The notes beneath the pieces are model-generated. The model saw nothing but the letters and a program-made list of their open reading frames with translations. It searched no databases and was not told the origin of the DNA. Source: Crenotrichaceae bacterium (lineage in GTDB: Bacteria; Pseudomonadota; Gammaproteobacteria; Methylococcales; DRLZ01). Taken from it: DNA of 15,790 nucleotides. Location: assembly GCA_011322755.1 (NCBI GenBank), contig DRLZ01000377.1, positions 1-15,790 of the forward strand, given 5' to 3'. This document shows, one piece after another, positions 1-7,908 of this stretch (position 1 is its first letter; every line of letters starts with the position of its first letter). A program made the position numbers and the translations under genes.

Positions 1-29
1 CTATAACACACTAAACTAAGGATATTAAG

Positions 30-191
30 ATGAAATTATTGCTAATCATTGCAAGCGCTCTTTTACTCACAGCATGCTTTTCTGAAGACATGAAGACAGG
101 TTCTGCCAACGCAACTCAGGGAGCAACTGTTGTATCGATGTCAGCAGCAAGCAATTCCAACATCATTGTGATAGAAAGCCAGGTAATCTAG
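30..191 (+). CDS. Small predicted lipoprotein, 53 aa
   Basis: The ATG at 30 is preceded by AAGGA at 18-22, a good ribosome-binding spacing of 7 nt. The translation begins MKLLLIIASALLLTAC, a short basic start, a hydrophobic stretch and a lipobox (L-T-A-C, Cys16), which predicts signal peptidase II cleavage and a lipid anchor. The mature part is only about 38 residues, rich in Ser, Ala, Asn and Thr, and shows no motif I recognise. It ends 10 bases before the sugar dehydrogenase start, so the two are probably co-transcribed and perhaps translationally coupled. Function is unknown. Small size leaves some chance that it is spurious, but the ribosome site and lipobox together argue for a real gene. 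Confidence 0.6.
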   Translation: MKLLLIIASALLLTACFSEDMKTGSANATQGATVVSMSAASNSNIIVIESQVI

Positions 192-201
192 CTCGCCTTT
201 A

Positions 202-1725
202 TTGATTTTGAAGTACCATAAAGTCCTGCTGCTACTGGCTACTTTCTGGTTAAATCCTGTTGCAGCTGTTGATCTACAATTAACCCGGGTTACAGACCTG
301 GAGAGCGTAGTCGACATCAAACACGCTGGAGATAACAGCAACCGTTTGTTCTTGCTGCAACAATCAGGTGTTGTACGTATTCTTGAAAATGCCAACTTAC
401 AACCAACACCATTTGTCGATATTTCGAGGCAAATCGTTTCTGGAGGAGAACAAGGACTGCTTAGCCTTGATTTCTCCCCTAACTTTACTGCGAATAGCCG
501 GGTTTACCTGTATTACACGAATCGCGACGGGAATACCGTGCTATCTCGATTCATTGCTCGCGGTGAAACTGTTGATCCACACAGCGAAGAGATATTACTG
601 GTTATTAATCAACCGTTTGCTAACCATAACGGCGGACGCATTGAATTTGGCCCTGATGGGATGCTCTATCTTGGCCTTGGTGACGGCGGTAACGCTGGTG
701 ATCCACTAGGCAACGCGCAAAACCCGCAAACACTGCTCGGAAAACTGATTCGGCTGGATGTAGAGAGTCCCACATCAGGTTTTGTCATTCCTGCAGACAA
801 TCCATTTGTCAATCATTCCGGCATCCGCTCTGAAATATGGGCGACAGGGCTGCGTAACCCCTGGCGAATGTCATTCGATAGCGTAACAGGCGATTTATTC
901 ATCGCTGATGTTGGGCAAAATAATTTCGAAGAAGTCAATTTCCAGCCATCGAATAGCACTGGCGGTGAAAACTATGGCTGGAATATTATGGAAGCAAACC
1001 AGTGCTTTCTATCAGCTGATTGTAATAGCAACAACCTTATCCCGCCAATCGCCGCATACGATCATTCTCAAGGCTGCTCAATTACTGGCGGACAAGTCTA
1101 TCGTGGCACAGATTATCCTGAGCTCGCAGGGCGTTACCTGTACGGTGATTTTTGCACAGGACGCATCTGGTCACTCAAGAAAAACCAGAACAACTGGGAC
1201 GTTGAAATCCTGCGTGACAGCGGGAATGGAATGTTCACTTTCGGTGAAGACCAGAAAGGCAATGTTTATCTGGCAGCATCAGATGGCGTCTTCCTCCTTA
1301 GCGATGGCCCACCAAAAACTCAGAATACAACAACTAGCATTCCAATCGATGGCAGTTTATCAGGCAGTTATGTCACAGATGGATTGCTCGATCAGGGCAT
1401 TATTATTACCGTTGGCGACAATGCTCAAGGTCGATTCATTTTTGTGACCTGGTTTACTTACGACCAAACAGGTCAACCACTGTGGCTGGTCGGCAATGAT
1501 TTTCTTGCCGACAACGCATCCCGTATTACACTCACCATGCAACGTCTGCAAGGTCCGGTTTTTCTGGGACGTTCAGTTCCAGCGAGCAGAATTGATGTCG
1601 GAACGATGACCTTTACGGTCATCGACTGCAACACCATCCAGACCAGTTTCGAGTTTGGCTCTCTTGGCAACGATAATCTGACGCTGAAACGCCTTACAAA
1701 TATACAAGGTCGTGATTGCCAATAA
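202..1725 (+). CDS. Secreted PQQ-dependent sugar dehydrogenase with extra C-terminal domain
   Basis: Belongs to the soluble PQQ glucose/sorbosone dehydrogenase (aldose sugar dehydrogenase, YliI-like) family: six-bladed propellers that oxidise sugars in the periplasm using PQQ and calcium. A signal peptide spans residues 1-22, with likely cleavage after VAA. Residues about 25-370 form the propeller, with hallmark NHNGGR (141-146; His142 fits the catalytic base position), FGPDGMLYLGLGDGG (149-163), ATGLRNPWR (214-222) and YLYGDF (312-317). Residues about 385-507 are an added domain with WFTYD, GQPLWLVG, a Cys pair (476, 506) and a KRL near the end. Similar tails occur on other proteobacterial exported proteins. 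The start is TTG at 202 (TTG at 208 is possible), and neither has a clear ribosome site, so coupling to the lipoprotein gene upstream is likely. The exact sugar is not predictable. Confidence 0.88.
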   Translation: MILKYHKVLLLLATFWLNPVAAVDLQLTRVTDLESVVDIKHAGDNSNRLFLLQQSGVVRILENANLQPTPFVDISRQIVSGGEQGLLSLDFSPNFTANSRVYLYYTNRDGNTVLSRFIARGETVDPHSEEILLVINQPFANHNGGRIEFGPDGMLYLGLGDGGNAGDPLGNAQNPQTLLGKLIRLDVESPTSGFVIPADNPFVNHSGIRSEIWATGLRNPWRMSFDSVTGDLFIADVGQNNFEEVNFQPSNSTGGENYGWNIMEANQCFLSADCNSNNLIPPIAAYDHSQGCSITGGQVYRGTDYPELAGRYLYGDFCTGRIWSLKKNQNNWDVEILRDSGNGMFTFGEDQKGNVYLAASDGVFLLSDGPPKTQNTTTSIPIDGSLSGSYVTDGLLDQGIIITVGDNAQGRFIFVTWFTYDQTGQPLWLVGNDFLADNASRITLTMQRLQGPVFLGRSVPASRIDVGTMTFTVIDCNTIQTSFEFGSLGNDNLTLKRLTNIQGRDCQ

Positions 1726-1776
1726 AACTCTCCAGCCACCACGACAGCCATCGAACTCGTTTGCGTTTGCTTGAAT

Positions 1777-3000
1777 CTATCCTTTTACGCACACAACTTG
1801 TTTTAATGTATGCACTATTTCAACCAGATCAGCTTGTGCAGCCATGACTTTTTCGATTGGTTTGTATGCCGCAGGTGTTTCGTCAATAACACTGGAATCC
1901 TTGCGACATTCAACGCCTTTTGTGGCTTTAATATGCTCTTGTAACGAAACTTCCTTTTTTGCCTGGGTGCGCGACATCACGCGTCCTGCACCATGGCTAC
2001 AACTACAAAAACTTTCTTCATTGCCAAGTCCTCGTACGATGAATGATTTCGCACCCATGCTACCAGGGATAATCCCCATATCACCTTTGCGAGCGCGTAC
2101 TGCGCCTTTTCTTGTCACCCAGACATTTTCACCATAGTGATGCTCGCGACTGATATAGTTGTGGTGGCAGTTCACCGCTTCCAGGTCAGTTGCAAACACA
2201 GTTTTTAACACATCTTGCATGGCTTTCAATACGCGGGACATCATGACTTCCCGATTAACCCGTGCAAAATCCTGAGCCCAACTCACCGCATACGTATAAT
2301 CCACGAAATGCGCTGAACCCTCAGCCAGATATGCCAGATCACGATCGGGTAACTGGATGAAATAGCGCTCCATGTCCTTTTTTGCTTCCTGGATAAAATG
2401 TGTACCAATACGATTTCCTACGCCTCGCGAACCACTGTGCAACATCACCCAGACAGCGTCTGTTTCATCAATACAAATCTCGATAAAATGGTTACCTGTA
2501 CCCAGTGTTCCTAGATGATGAATGTGATTGGTTTTTTCAAGAAAAGGATGTTTTTCAATCAATTTTTGAAATCCATCATCCAATGGCTTCCACGCGCGTT
2601 CAACATCATCCGGCAACTCACCCCAGCTTCCACTATCACGCCGTCTACGATTCATTGTTCGACCATGCGGAACAGCTTTTTCTATCGCACTGCGTACTTT
2701 CACTAATGAATCAGGTAATTGCTTTGCAGTAAGACTTGTTTTAACTGCGATCATTCCGCATCCAATATCCACACCAACGGCAGCTGGAATAATTGCCCCT
2801 GTGGTCGGTATGACACTACCAATGGTTGCACCTTTACCGAGATGGACATCAGGCATGGCTGCAACCCATTGATGAATAAAAGGCATACGCGCAATGTTCA
2901 TTAACTGTTGTCTGGATTTTTCATCAAAAGAGACACCTTTGGTCCATGATTTGATTGGCGAAAATCCTTTCTGGTGAATAACTTCATACCCTGTGTTCAT
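1777..3000 (-). CDS. rtcB: RNA-splicing ligase RtcB
   Basis: Full-length RtcB (407 aa; E. coli 408), the GTP- and Mn-dependent ligase that joins RNA 2',3'-cyclic phosphate or 3'-phosphate ends to 5'-OH ends, repairing cleaved tRNA and other RNAs. Visible active-site residues are GVDIGCGM (76-83, metal ligands Asp78 and Cys81), GTGNHF (167-172), HSGSRGVGN (188-196), NCHHNY (277-282) and SHGAGR (335-340), whose His336 matches the guanylylated histidine. The C-terminus keeps CRKDSSVIDETPAAYKPIE (365-383). The ATG at 3000 has AGGA 8 nt upstream. The gene is divergent from rtcR, with a sigma-54 promoter about 215 bp upstream and a leader of about 200 nt. No rtcA (cyclase) or archease gene is next to it; the convergent neighbour is the sugar dehydrogenase. 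Confidence 0.97.
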   Translation of the reverse strand: MNTGYEVIHQKGFSPIKSWTKGVSFDEKSRQQLMNIARMPFIHQWVAAMPDVHLGKGATIGSVIPTTGAIIPAAVGVDIGCGMIAVKTSLTAKQLPDSLVKVRSAIEKAVPHGRTMNRRRRDSGSWGELPDDVERAWKPLDDGFQKLIEKHPFLEKTNHIHHLGTLGTGNHFIEICIDETDAVWVMLHSGSRGVGNRIGTHFIQEAKKDMERYFIQLPDRDLAYLAEGSAHFVDYTYAVSWAQDFARVNREVMMSRVLKAMQDVLKTVFATDLEAVNCHHNYISREHHYGENVWVTRKGAVRARKGDMGIIPGSMGAKSFIVRGLGNEESFCSCSHGAGRVMSRTQAKKEVSLQEHIKATKGVECRKDSSVIDETPAAYKPIEKVMAAQADLVEIVHTLKQVVCVKG

Positions 3001-3070
3001 TGTTTTATCCTGATCAATATTTCTGGAAAACGTCTATAAATTCAGCTGTACAACCCACCTTGCTGTGCTT

Positions 3071-3106
3071 TCAGGCAATTAAACCCTTTATGCATTCAAT
3101 ACACAT
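3071..3106 (-). CDS. Possible 11-aa leader peptide in rtcB 5' UTR
   Basis: Between the sigma-54 promoter and rtcB, the minus strand reads AAAGG (3120-3116), a 9-nt gap, then ATG and an 11-codon frame MCIECIKGLIA ending in TGA at 3071. The start codon overlaps the closing strand of a 6-bp perfect hairpin (ATCGGT 3132-3127 with ACCGAT 3110-3105) and the ribosome site lies in its loop. This could be a regulatory upstream frame or chance. No homologue is known to me. Confidence 0.25.
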   Translation of the reverse strand: MCIECIKGLIA

Positions 3107-3212
3107 CGGTTTTTACCTTTCCGTCCACCGATAGCTGATTGTGCAAGACGACTATCAGATGCCTTCTCTTCTATGTGATTTTGAATATGTCTTAATCTGT
3201 CAGTAGTTAAAA

Positions 3213-3228
3213 AGCAAACACTGTGCCA
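3213..3228 (-). promoter_or_regulatory. Sigma-54 promoter for rtcB
   Basis: On the minus strand, TGGCAC (3228-3223), five bases, then TTGCT (3217-3213) gives the -24/-12 pattern TGGCAC-N5-TTGC, essentially the sigma-54 consensus with the required GG and GC. Transcription should start near 3203. It faces rtcB, and the divergent neighbour encodes the sigma-54 activator RtcR, matching the known E. coli arrangement. An imperfect dyad upstream at 3242-3264 (GGG-A-GTAA with TTAC-CC) is a possible activator site, but weak. Confidence 0.85.
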
Positions 3229-3354
3229 GGATTATAATTCAGGGAGTAAACTTGATCCTTACCCATTGATATTGTGGTGGAATATATTTTTAGCATGGCT
3301 TATAACCAGGAATACGACAAACCCCTGCTCTAGCATAACCTATTTATTTAGATA

Positions 3355-3360
3355 TATAAT
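3355..3360 (+). promoter_or_regulatory. Perfect -10 box immediately before rtcR
   Basis: TATAAT lies only 7 nt before the rtcR ATG at 3368, and no good -35 is visible. A start of transcription 6-8 nt downstream would fall at or next to the A of the ATG, giving a leaderless mRNA. The absence of any Shine-Dalgarno sequence before that ATG fits. The surrounding DNA is very AT-rich, so a chance match is possible. Confidence 0.4.
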
Positions 3361-3367
3361 TATCTGT

Positions 3368-5005
3368 ATGGATAGAACAGTTATCAGTATTCTGGGAGCA
3401 AGACTCGATCATCAAGGCTTAGGAAAACGTCGCTGGAAACGCTGGCGTCCAAATCTTTCAATCTTGCTGCAAGATGATTTACCGATTGATAAATTCATAC
3501 TTATACATCATTCCAGTGAAACTGAGCTGGCTGATATCACAATCAACGATATTCACTCTGTCTCACCACGAACCCAGGTCAGCTCGTACATAGTGGACTA
3601 TGACAATCCCTGGGACTTTGAGCAGGTCTACTCACAGTTACTGGATTTCGCCAACAGTTACCCTTTTGACCCGGAAGACAATGAATACCTGGTTCATATC
3701 ACAACCGGCACCCATGTCATACAAATTTGTTTGTATCTGCTCACAGAGGCCAATTATATTCCCGGGAAATTGTTACAAACTTCCCCACCCGACAGAGAGA
3801 CCCCGGAACAGGACAGACTTAAAGGAAAATATCAAATTATTGATCTGGATTTATCTCGATACGATTTGATCGCATCGCGCTTTGAACGCGAATCCCGTGA
3901 TGCAATTAGCTATCTAAAAAGCGGCATCGAAACTCGAAATCCACGATTTAACCAGCTCATTTCTCAGCTTGAGCATGTCTCCATACAATCAACAGCGCCC
4001 ATATTACTAACCGGCCCGACTGGTGTCGGCAAGTCACGTCTCGCCAAACGAATTTATCATCTCAAAAAGCAACGTGGGCAAATTAACGGACAACTGGTTG
4101 AAGTCAACTGCGCCACTTTACGTGGTGACAATGCCATGTCAGCACTATTCGGACATATCAAAGGCGCTTATACCGGCGCCCTGAAGGATAGACCTGGATT
4201 TTTAAAAGAAGCCCACAATGGCTTACTGTTTCTCGATGAACTCGGAGAGCTGGGTCTGGATGAACAAGCCATGTTGCTGCGCGCCATTGAAGATAAAGCA
4301 TTCACTCCTTTCGGATCTGATACGGAAACATCAAGTGATTTTCAACTTATCGCAGGCACCAACCGTAATTTATTTGAAAGGGTAATAAGCGGAGAATTTC
4401 GAGAGGACTTGCTGGCAAGAATCAATCTCTGGCATTATCCATTACCGTCACTCAAAGAACGGATAGAAGACCTTGAACCAAATATTACTCACGAACTGGA
4501 GAATTTCACACAACGCGCAGGATATAAAGTCAGTTTTAACAAAGTAGCAAAACAAAAGTATCTCACTTTTGCTCATTCCGACACAGCATCATGGAAAGCA
4601 AATTTTCGTGATCTCAGTTCCAGTATTACACGTATGGCAACCCTGTCCAGCGGAGGAAGAATTACAGAATCGATAGTAGACACAGAGATCGAACGTTTAA
4701 GCAATGATTGGCAAGGATATCAACAGTCAGCAATCGATCCCAACAACCAGCTGTTAATCAATGTATTAGGGGAAACCGCAGCAAATCAAATCGATTTATT
4801 TGAGAAAATCCAACTGCAACATGTCATCAAGATTTGCCAGCAATGTAACAACATGGCAGAAGCAGGGAGATTGTTATTCAATATTAGTCGCAAAAATCAC
4901 AGCACGCAGAATGACAGTCACCGATTAAGAACGTATTTAAAAAAATATGCAATTGAATTTAAACAGTTACACAAATTTAAAAAAACCGGGAACAATAATA
5001 ACTGA
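3368..5005 (+). CDS. rtcR: RtcR, sigma-54-dependent activator of RNA repair
   Basis: Bacterial enhancer-binding protein of 545 aa that closely follows E. coli RtcR. Residues 1-180 are the CARF-like sensor (WSKWRP-like KRWRPNL 24-30, NPWDFEQVY 80-88, HITTGTH 110-116), reported in the family to sense RNA damage products. Residues about 185-440 are the AAA+ domain: Walker A GPTGVGKS (216-223), sigma-54 contact loop GAYTGA (266-271; usual form GAFTGA), Walker B LLFLDE (286-291) and arginine-finger region REDLLAR (345-351). Residues about 475-535 hold the DNA-binding helix-turn-helix. I chose ATG 3368 because homology begins at MDRTVISILGA. The frame is open upstream to a TTG at 3266, but those 34 residues have no RtcR counterpart. 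No ribosome site is visible. It should activate the divergent rtcB promoter. Confidence 0.95.
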   Translation: MDRTVISILGARLDHQGLGKRRWKRWRPNLSILLQDDLPIDKFILIHHSSETELADITINDIHSVSPRTQVSSYIVDYDNPWDFEQVYSQLLDFANSYPFDPEDNEYLVHITTGTHVIQICLYLLTEANYIPGKLLQTSPPDRETPEQDRLKGKYQIIDLDLSRYDLIASRFERESRDAISYLKSGIETRNPRFNQLISQLEHVSIQSTAPILLTGPTGVGKSRLAKRIYHLKKQRGQINGQLVEVNCATLRGDNAMSALFGHIKGAYTGALKDRPGFLKEAHNGLLFLDELGELGLDEQAMLLRAIEDKAFTPFGSDTETSSDFQLIAGTNRNLFERVISGEFREDLLARINLWHYPLPSLKERIEDLEPNITHELENFTQRAGYKVSFNKVAKQKYLTFAHSDTASWKANFRDLSSSITRMATLSSGGRITESIVDTEIERLSNDWQGYQQSAIDPNNQLLINVLGETAANQIDLFEKIQLQHVIKICQQCNNMAEAGRLLFNISRKNHSTQNDSHRLRTYLKKYAIEFKQLHKFKKTGNNNN

Positions 5006-5055
5006 ACGAGAGCAAGCAAAAAGCCAAAGAGCGCAATTCAAATTTAATGTCAATC

Positions 5056-5631
5056 TCACCATGCGATATCGTAAGAATCAGCAATACTCATCAAGACATC
5101 GATAAGCCCATGATACCGCTTTTCAAAGGCTAGGCTATAGAGATTTTCATCCTCTTTTCTAGTGATTTTTGCAGATAAATTAAAACTTTTTCTGGCTGAA
5201 TACTGAAATTTCAACACGACTTTTGGTCGCAATCTAAGCTGTTTGTTACATTCAACCAATGCTCCTCGACCACTGATATTAACTACTTTTATTGGTATTC
5301 GAACCCATCGCCCGGTTAATCCCCTTAATTTAAGACTAAATTCAATGCCCTCAAAGGTATACCGTATTGCTTTTCGACGATTGACTGATGCTGAATCAAC
5401 ATCGTGTAAATTATCAGCGGTCGCGATCTGATTTAGAAGTATAGCTGCTTCTTCTGCAATTTTGTTTTGATCCTGTTGAGTTGCCGATTTTGTGGAAATC
5501 ACACCAGACCTACGCTTATTCATAGCAAAAGTAAAAGCCTCGTCTTCAGTAGAAGACATTGCTGCTTTTGGCACAAACACATGAGAAACCTTATTGTTAT
5601 GAAGTGTTTTTTTCAGGACATTTCGGTACAT
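5056..5631 (-). CDS. PilZ-domain protein
   Basis: A 191-residue protein whose C-terminal half (about 84-191) fits a PilZ domain, the common cyclic-di-GMP receptor. It has both binding motifs: RRKAIR (85-90, the RxxxR arm) and NISGRG (118-123, the N/DxSxxG motif), then alternating beta-strand pattern (VVLKFQY, NLSAKITR, LYSLAFE). Residues 1-83 are not PilZ and contain a charged, probably helical stretch (52-72). The start at 5631 has only a weak purine tract upstream, and Met25 is an alternative. It is codirectional with the M48 protease upstream but 191 bp away, and convergent with rtcR. The output it controls cannot be told from context. Confidence 0.72.
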   Translation of the reverse strand: MYRNVLKKTLHNNKVSHVFVPKAAMSSTEDEAFTFAMNKRRSGVISTKSATQQDQNKIAEEAAILLNQIATADNLHDVDSASVNRRKAIRYTFEGIEFSLKLRGLTGRWVRIPIKVVNISGRGALVECNKQLRLRPKVVLKFQYSARKSFNLSAKITRKEDENLYSLAFEKRYHGLIDVLMSIADSYDIAW

Positions 5632-5822
5632 TTTAGATCAAACGCTCTCTCTTTACTGCCAAATAAGCCAAGGATTAATACTGAATAAGTACACCTGTTG
5701 ACCAGGCATTGTTACATTCAGTTTTTTTAAATTTCATATCAAGTATAAGACAATAACTGAGTTTGATAACTGTCTGCCAGGTTCTTTATAAATAGACACG
5801 TACCAGAGAAGACATTCTAAAC

Positions 5823-7763
5823 TTATGCATCCTTTACTCCTTGCATTAATATTGGTGGAAGCGGACAATCCATCAATGCTGCTATTGTGCGCAATAATTC
5901 AGCTTCCTCGGGTTCAATCTTATTGTCTTCAGTTACGCAGTCCTCAAGCGCACAAAGCAATGATTGTTTTGGTATCGGACTGAGTTGCGCGAGTTCCATG
6001 ACAGACTGATGTATGATGCTTGCATCAAACTCAGCGATCGGCATTAACATCTGGGGCAAACCCAGAGTTGTCATGATTGTTTTGAATAATTTGCGACGTG
6101 ACGATTCATCTTTTCCGGATGCTTCAATCATCATTGCGGTAACAATGGCCACCTGATTCTGTACATCTTTCAAACGATGTATTGATTGCGGTTGGCGATG
6201 AATAGACCCATACATGTGTTTTTTTAATAACCAGTAGAGTGTGTATTCAAAACGACTGACCGTATGGTCAAGGGAAATGATGGTTCGCAAGACTTCAAAG
6301 AATGTTTTGCGCTGGGTACGATTCATTTGCCTGAGGGCAGGGATCGCCAGATCAAATATTGCCAGGCGTTGTTTTCGCGGTTGCTGCTGCACCTGAGCAG
6401 TCAAGCCAGCAATCTGCTGGCTAAATGCCTGACCATAATGCTGCGAGATTCTCACTAACGCTTGTTGAACTGGCTGATTGTTATCCGCTAACAGCAAGGC
6501 AAACAGAAGCTGCATGGAATGTCGTTTTGCATCTGCAGTTTTCGCATCGATTTTTAAACGATCAGGAATCCCCTCGATTATTTGCTGTGCTTCCTGCACA
6601 TGTCGTGAAGTTGGCTGACCAATGGTGTTTGTGAAACGATGATGATTTTGATTCTGCTCTGACAAGGCCATCACAGACTCAGGAACTGTTGCGGAATGAA
6701 GTCTTGCCTGACGATTGGATAATTTGATCATCCTGGGTATGTTACCTGGAGTCCAACCCGGACAAATGGCTTTAATACGTTGCTCTACAGATGGATGAGT
6801 CGATAACAAACGACTTAAACTACCTGAGAACATGGAGACCGGTTCACTAAAACACATATGACTGGCTTCTTCTGCATACACAGTATGTAAGCTTGAACCT
6901 TCGCTCAGCTCACTGATCTTGTATAGCGCACTCGCCAATCCCTGATTATCCCGTGTGTATTGAACTGCGGCAGCATCTGCCAGATACTCGCGCTGTCGTG
7001 AAATTGATGATTTAATCAAGCGCGCAAAAAACAAACCGACCGAACCAACGGCAAATAAAATCACCCCCATTGGTAGTAAAAATACTAACGGGCTACCCGA
7101 ACCTTCGTGTCTGTAACCCGAATCATCGTTGTCGTCATTCAATGAACTGAGTATAAAACGCCCTGCCTCGCTGAGAAATAATATTCCCGCCAGCAAACTA
7201 ATGAGTTGCAGATTAATACGCATATCTGAATTAAAGATATGACTGAATTCGTGACCAATGACGCCTTGCAGTTCTTGCCGGTTGAGCTCACGGATTGCAC
7301 CATCGGTCACAACCAAAATTGCATCAGACTGGTTGAGTCCGGCTACAAATGCGTTAATACCACGTTCCTGACTCATAACATACACATTTGGCATGGCAAT
7401 CCCCGAGGCAATTGCCATTTCTTCAACAACATTCAATAACTGTCGCTCGCGTCGATCTGAAGTATCCAGTTGTACTAGAGTCGCCCCCATACGCAAAGCC
7501 AATGCATCCCCGCCTTCACCTAATATTAACCACTGCACAAAGCTAATAATGGTAATGGTCAAAACAGTCATCAGTGCAATTGCCAGCGATTTAGGTTGAA
7601 CAATCCATTCGCTGAGAGAATAAGTTTGGTGTTGAATAAAATGCACATAACAATACACGAGTGCATTGATCGACCCAATAATACAAAGCACCGCAATCAC
7701 CAGATAGATAACCAGCATCCTGGTTTTTCTTTTCGCATGGAGTTGTCGGGTAAAAAAGTCCAT
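5823..7763 (-). CDS. Membrane M48-family metalloprotease with TerB-like tail
   Basis: A 646-residue relative of HtpX (peptidase family M48), zinc proteases of the inner membrane. Hydrophobic segments lie at about 17-41, 60-82, 183-205 and 226-250. The zinc motif HEFSH is at 171-175 and the third ligand Glu259 sits in REYLAD (258-263). The TM-protease unit ends near 300; HtpX itself is about 290 aa, so the rest is an added part. It is mostly helical, and its end (about 560-646) has the acidic EDNKIEPEEAELLRTIA pattern followed by CPLPPIL, which resembles TerB-like domains. AGGAT 6 nt before ATG 7763 supports the start. It lies 145 bp downstream of tupC in the same direction. No lemA gene, a frequent partner of such proteases, is present. 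Substrates unknown. Confidence 0.88.
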   Translation of the reverse strand: MDFFTRQLHAKRKTRMLVIYLVIAVLCIIGSINALVYCYVHFIQHQTYSLSEWIVQPKSLAIALMTVLTITIISFVQWLILGEGGDALALRMGATLVQLDTSDRRERQLLNVVEEMAIASGIAMPNVYVMSQERGINAFVAGLNQSDAILVVTDGAIRELNRQELQGVIGHEFSHIFNSDMRINLQLISLLAGILFLSEAGRFILSSLNDDNDDSGYRHEGSGSPLVFLLPMGVILFAVGSVGLFFARLIKSSISRQREYLADAAAVQYTRDNQGLASALYKISELSEGSSLHTVYAEEASHMCFSEPVSMFSGSLSRLLSTHPSVEQRIKAICPGWTPGNIPRMIKLSNRQARLHSATVPESVMALSEQNQNHHRFTNTIGQPTSRHVQEAQQIIEGIPDRLKIDAKTADAKRHSMQLLFALLLADNNQPVQQALVRISQHYGQAFSQQIAGLTAQVQQQPRKQRLAIFDLAIPALRQMNRTQRKTFFEVLRTIISLDHTVSRFEYTLYWLLKKHMYGSIHRQPQSIHRLKDVQNQVAIVTAMMIEASGKDESSRRKLFKTIMTTLGLPQMLMPIAEFDASIIHQSVMELAQLSPIPKQSLLCALEDCVTEDNKIEPEEAELLRTIAALMDCPLPPILMQGVKDA

Positions 7764-7908
7764 CTGTTATCCTGCTTACAGTCGAATTCCCCTTAATTCT
7801 AGTCCATCCAGGCAAACGTACAGGAACAAGACGCACGAAAAACAGTGGATTCCGATTGAGGAACCAGAAAACAGGCGAAAAAAATGAATCAACAAGAGGA
7901 ATCAAATG

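Noticed and set aside
908..1447. 179-codon plus-strand open frame
   Set aside because: Lies inside the sugar dehydrogenase gene in another frame, with no ribosome site and unlikely composition.
1844..2904. Several plus-strand open frames of 61-97 codons
   Set aside because: All are antisense to rtcB, whose conserved residues leave no doubt about the true frame.
3266..3367. 34-residue N-terminal extension of RtcR from a TTG start
   Set aside because: Family similarity starts exactly at the ATG at 3368; the extension has no RtcR counterpart and contains the perfect -10 box.
7591..7905. 104-codon minus-strand open frame
   Set aside because: Overlaps the start of the M48 protease in another frame; no ribosome site or recognisable protein.
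7764..7908. Terminator between tupC and the protease gene
   Set aside because: A run of T is present on the minus strand, but I find no convincing stem before it.
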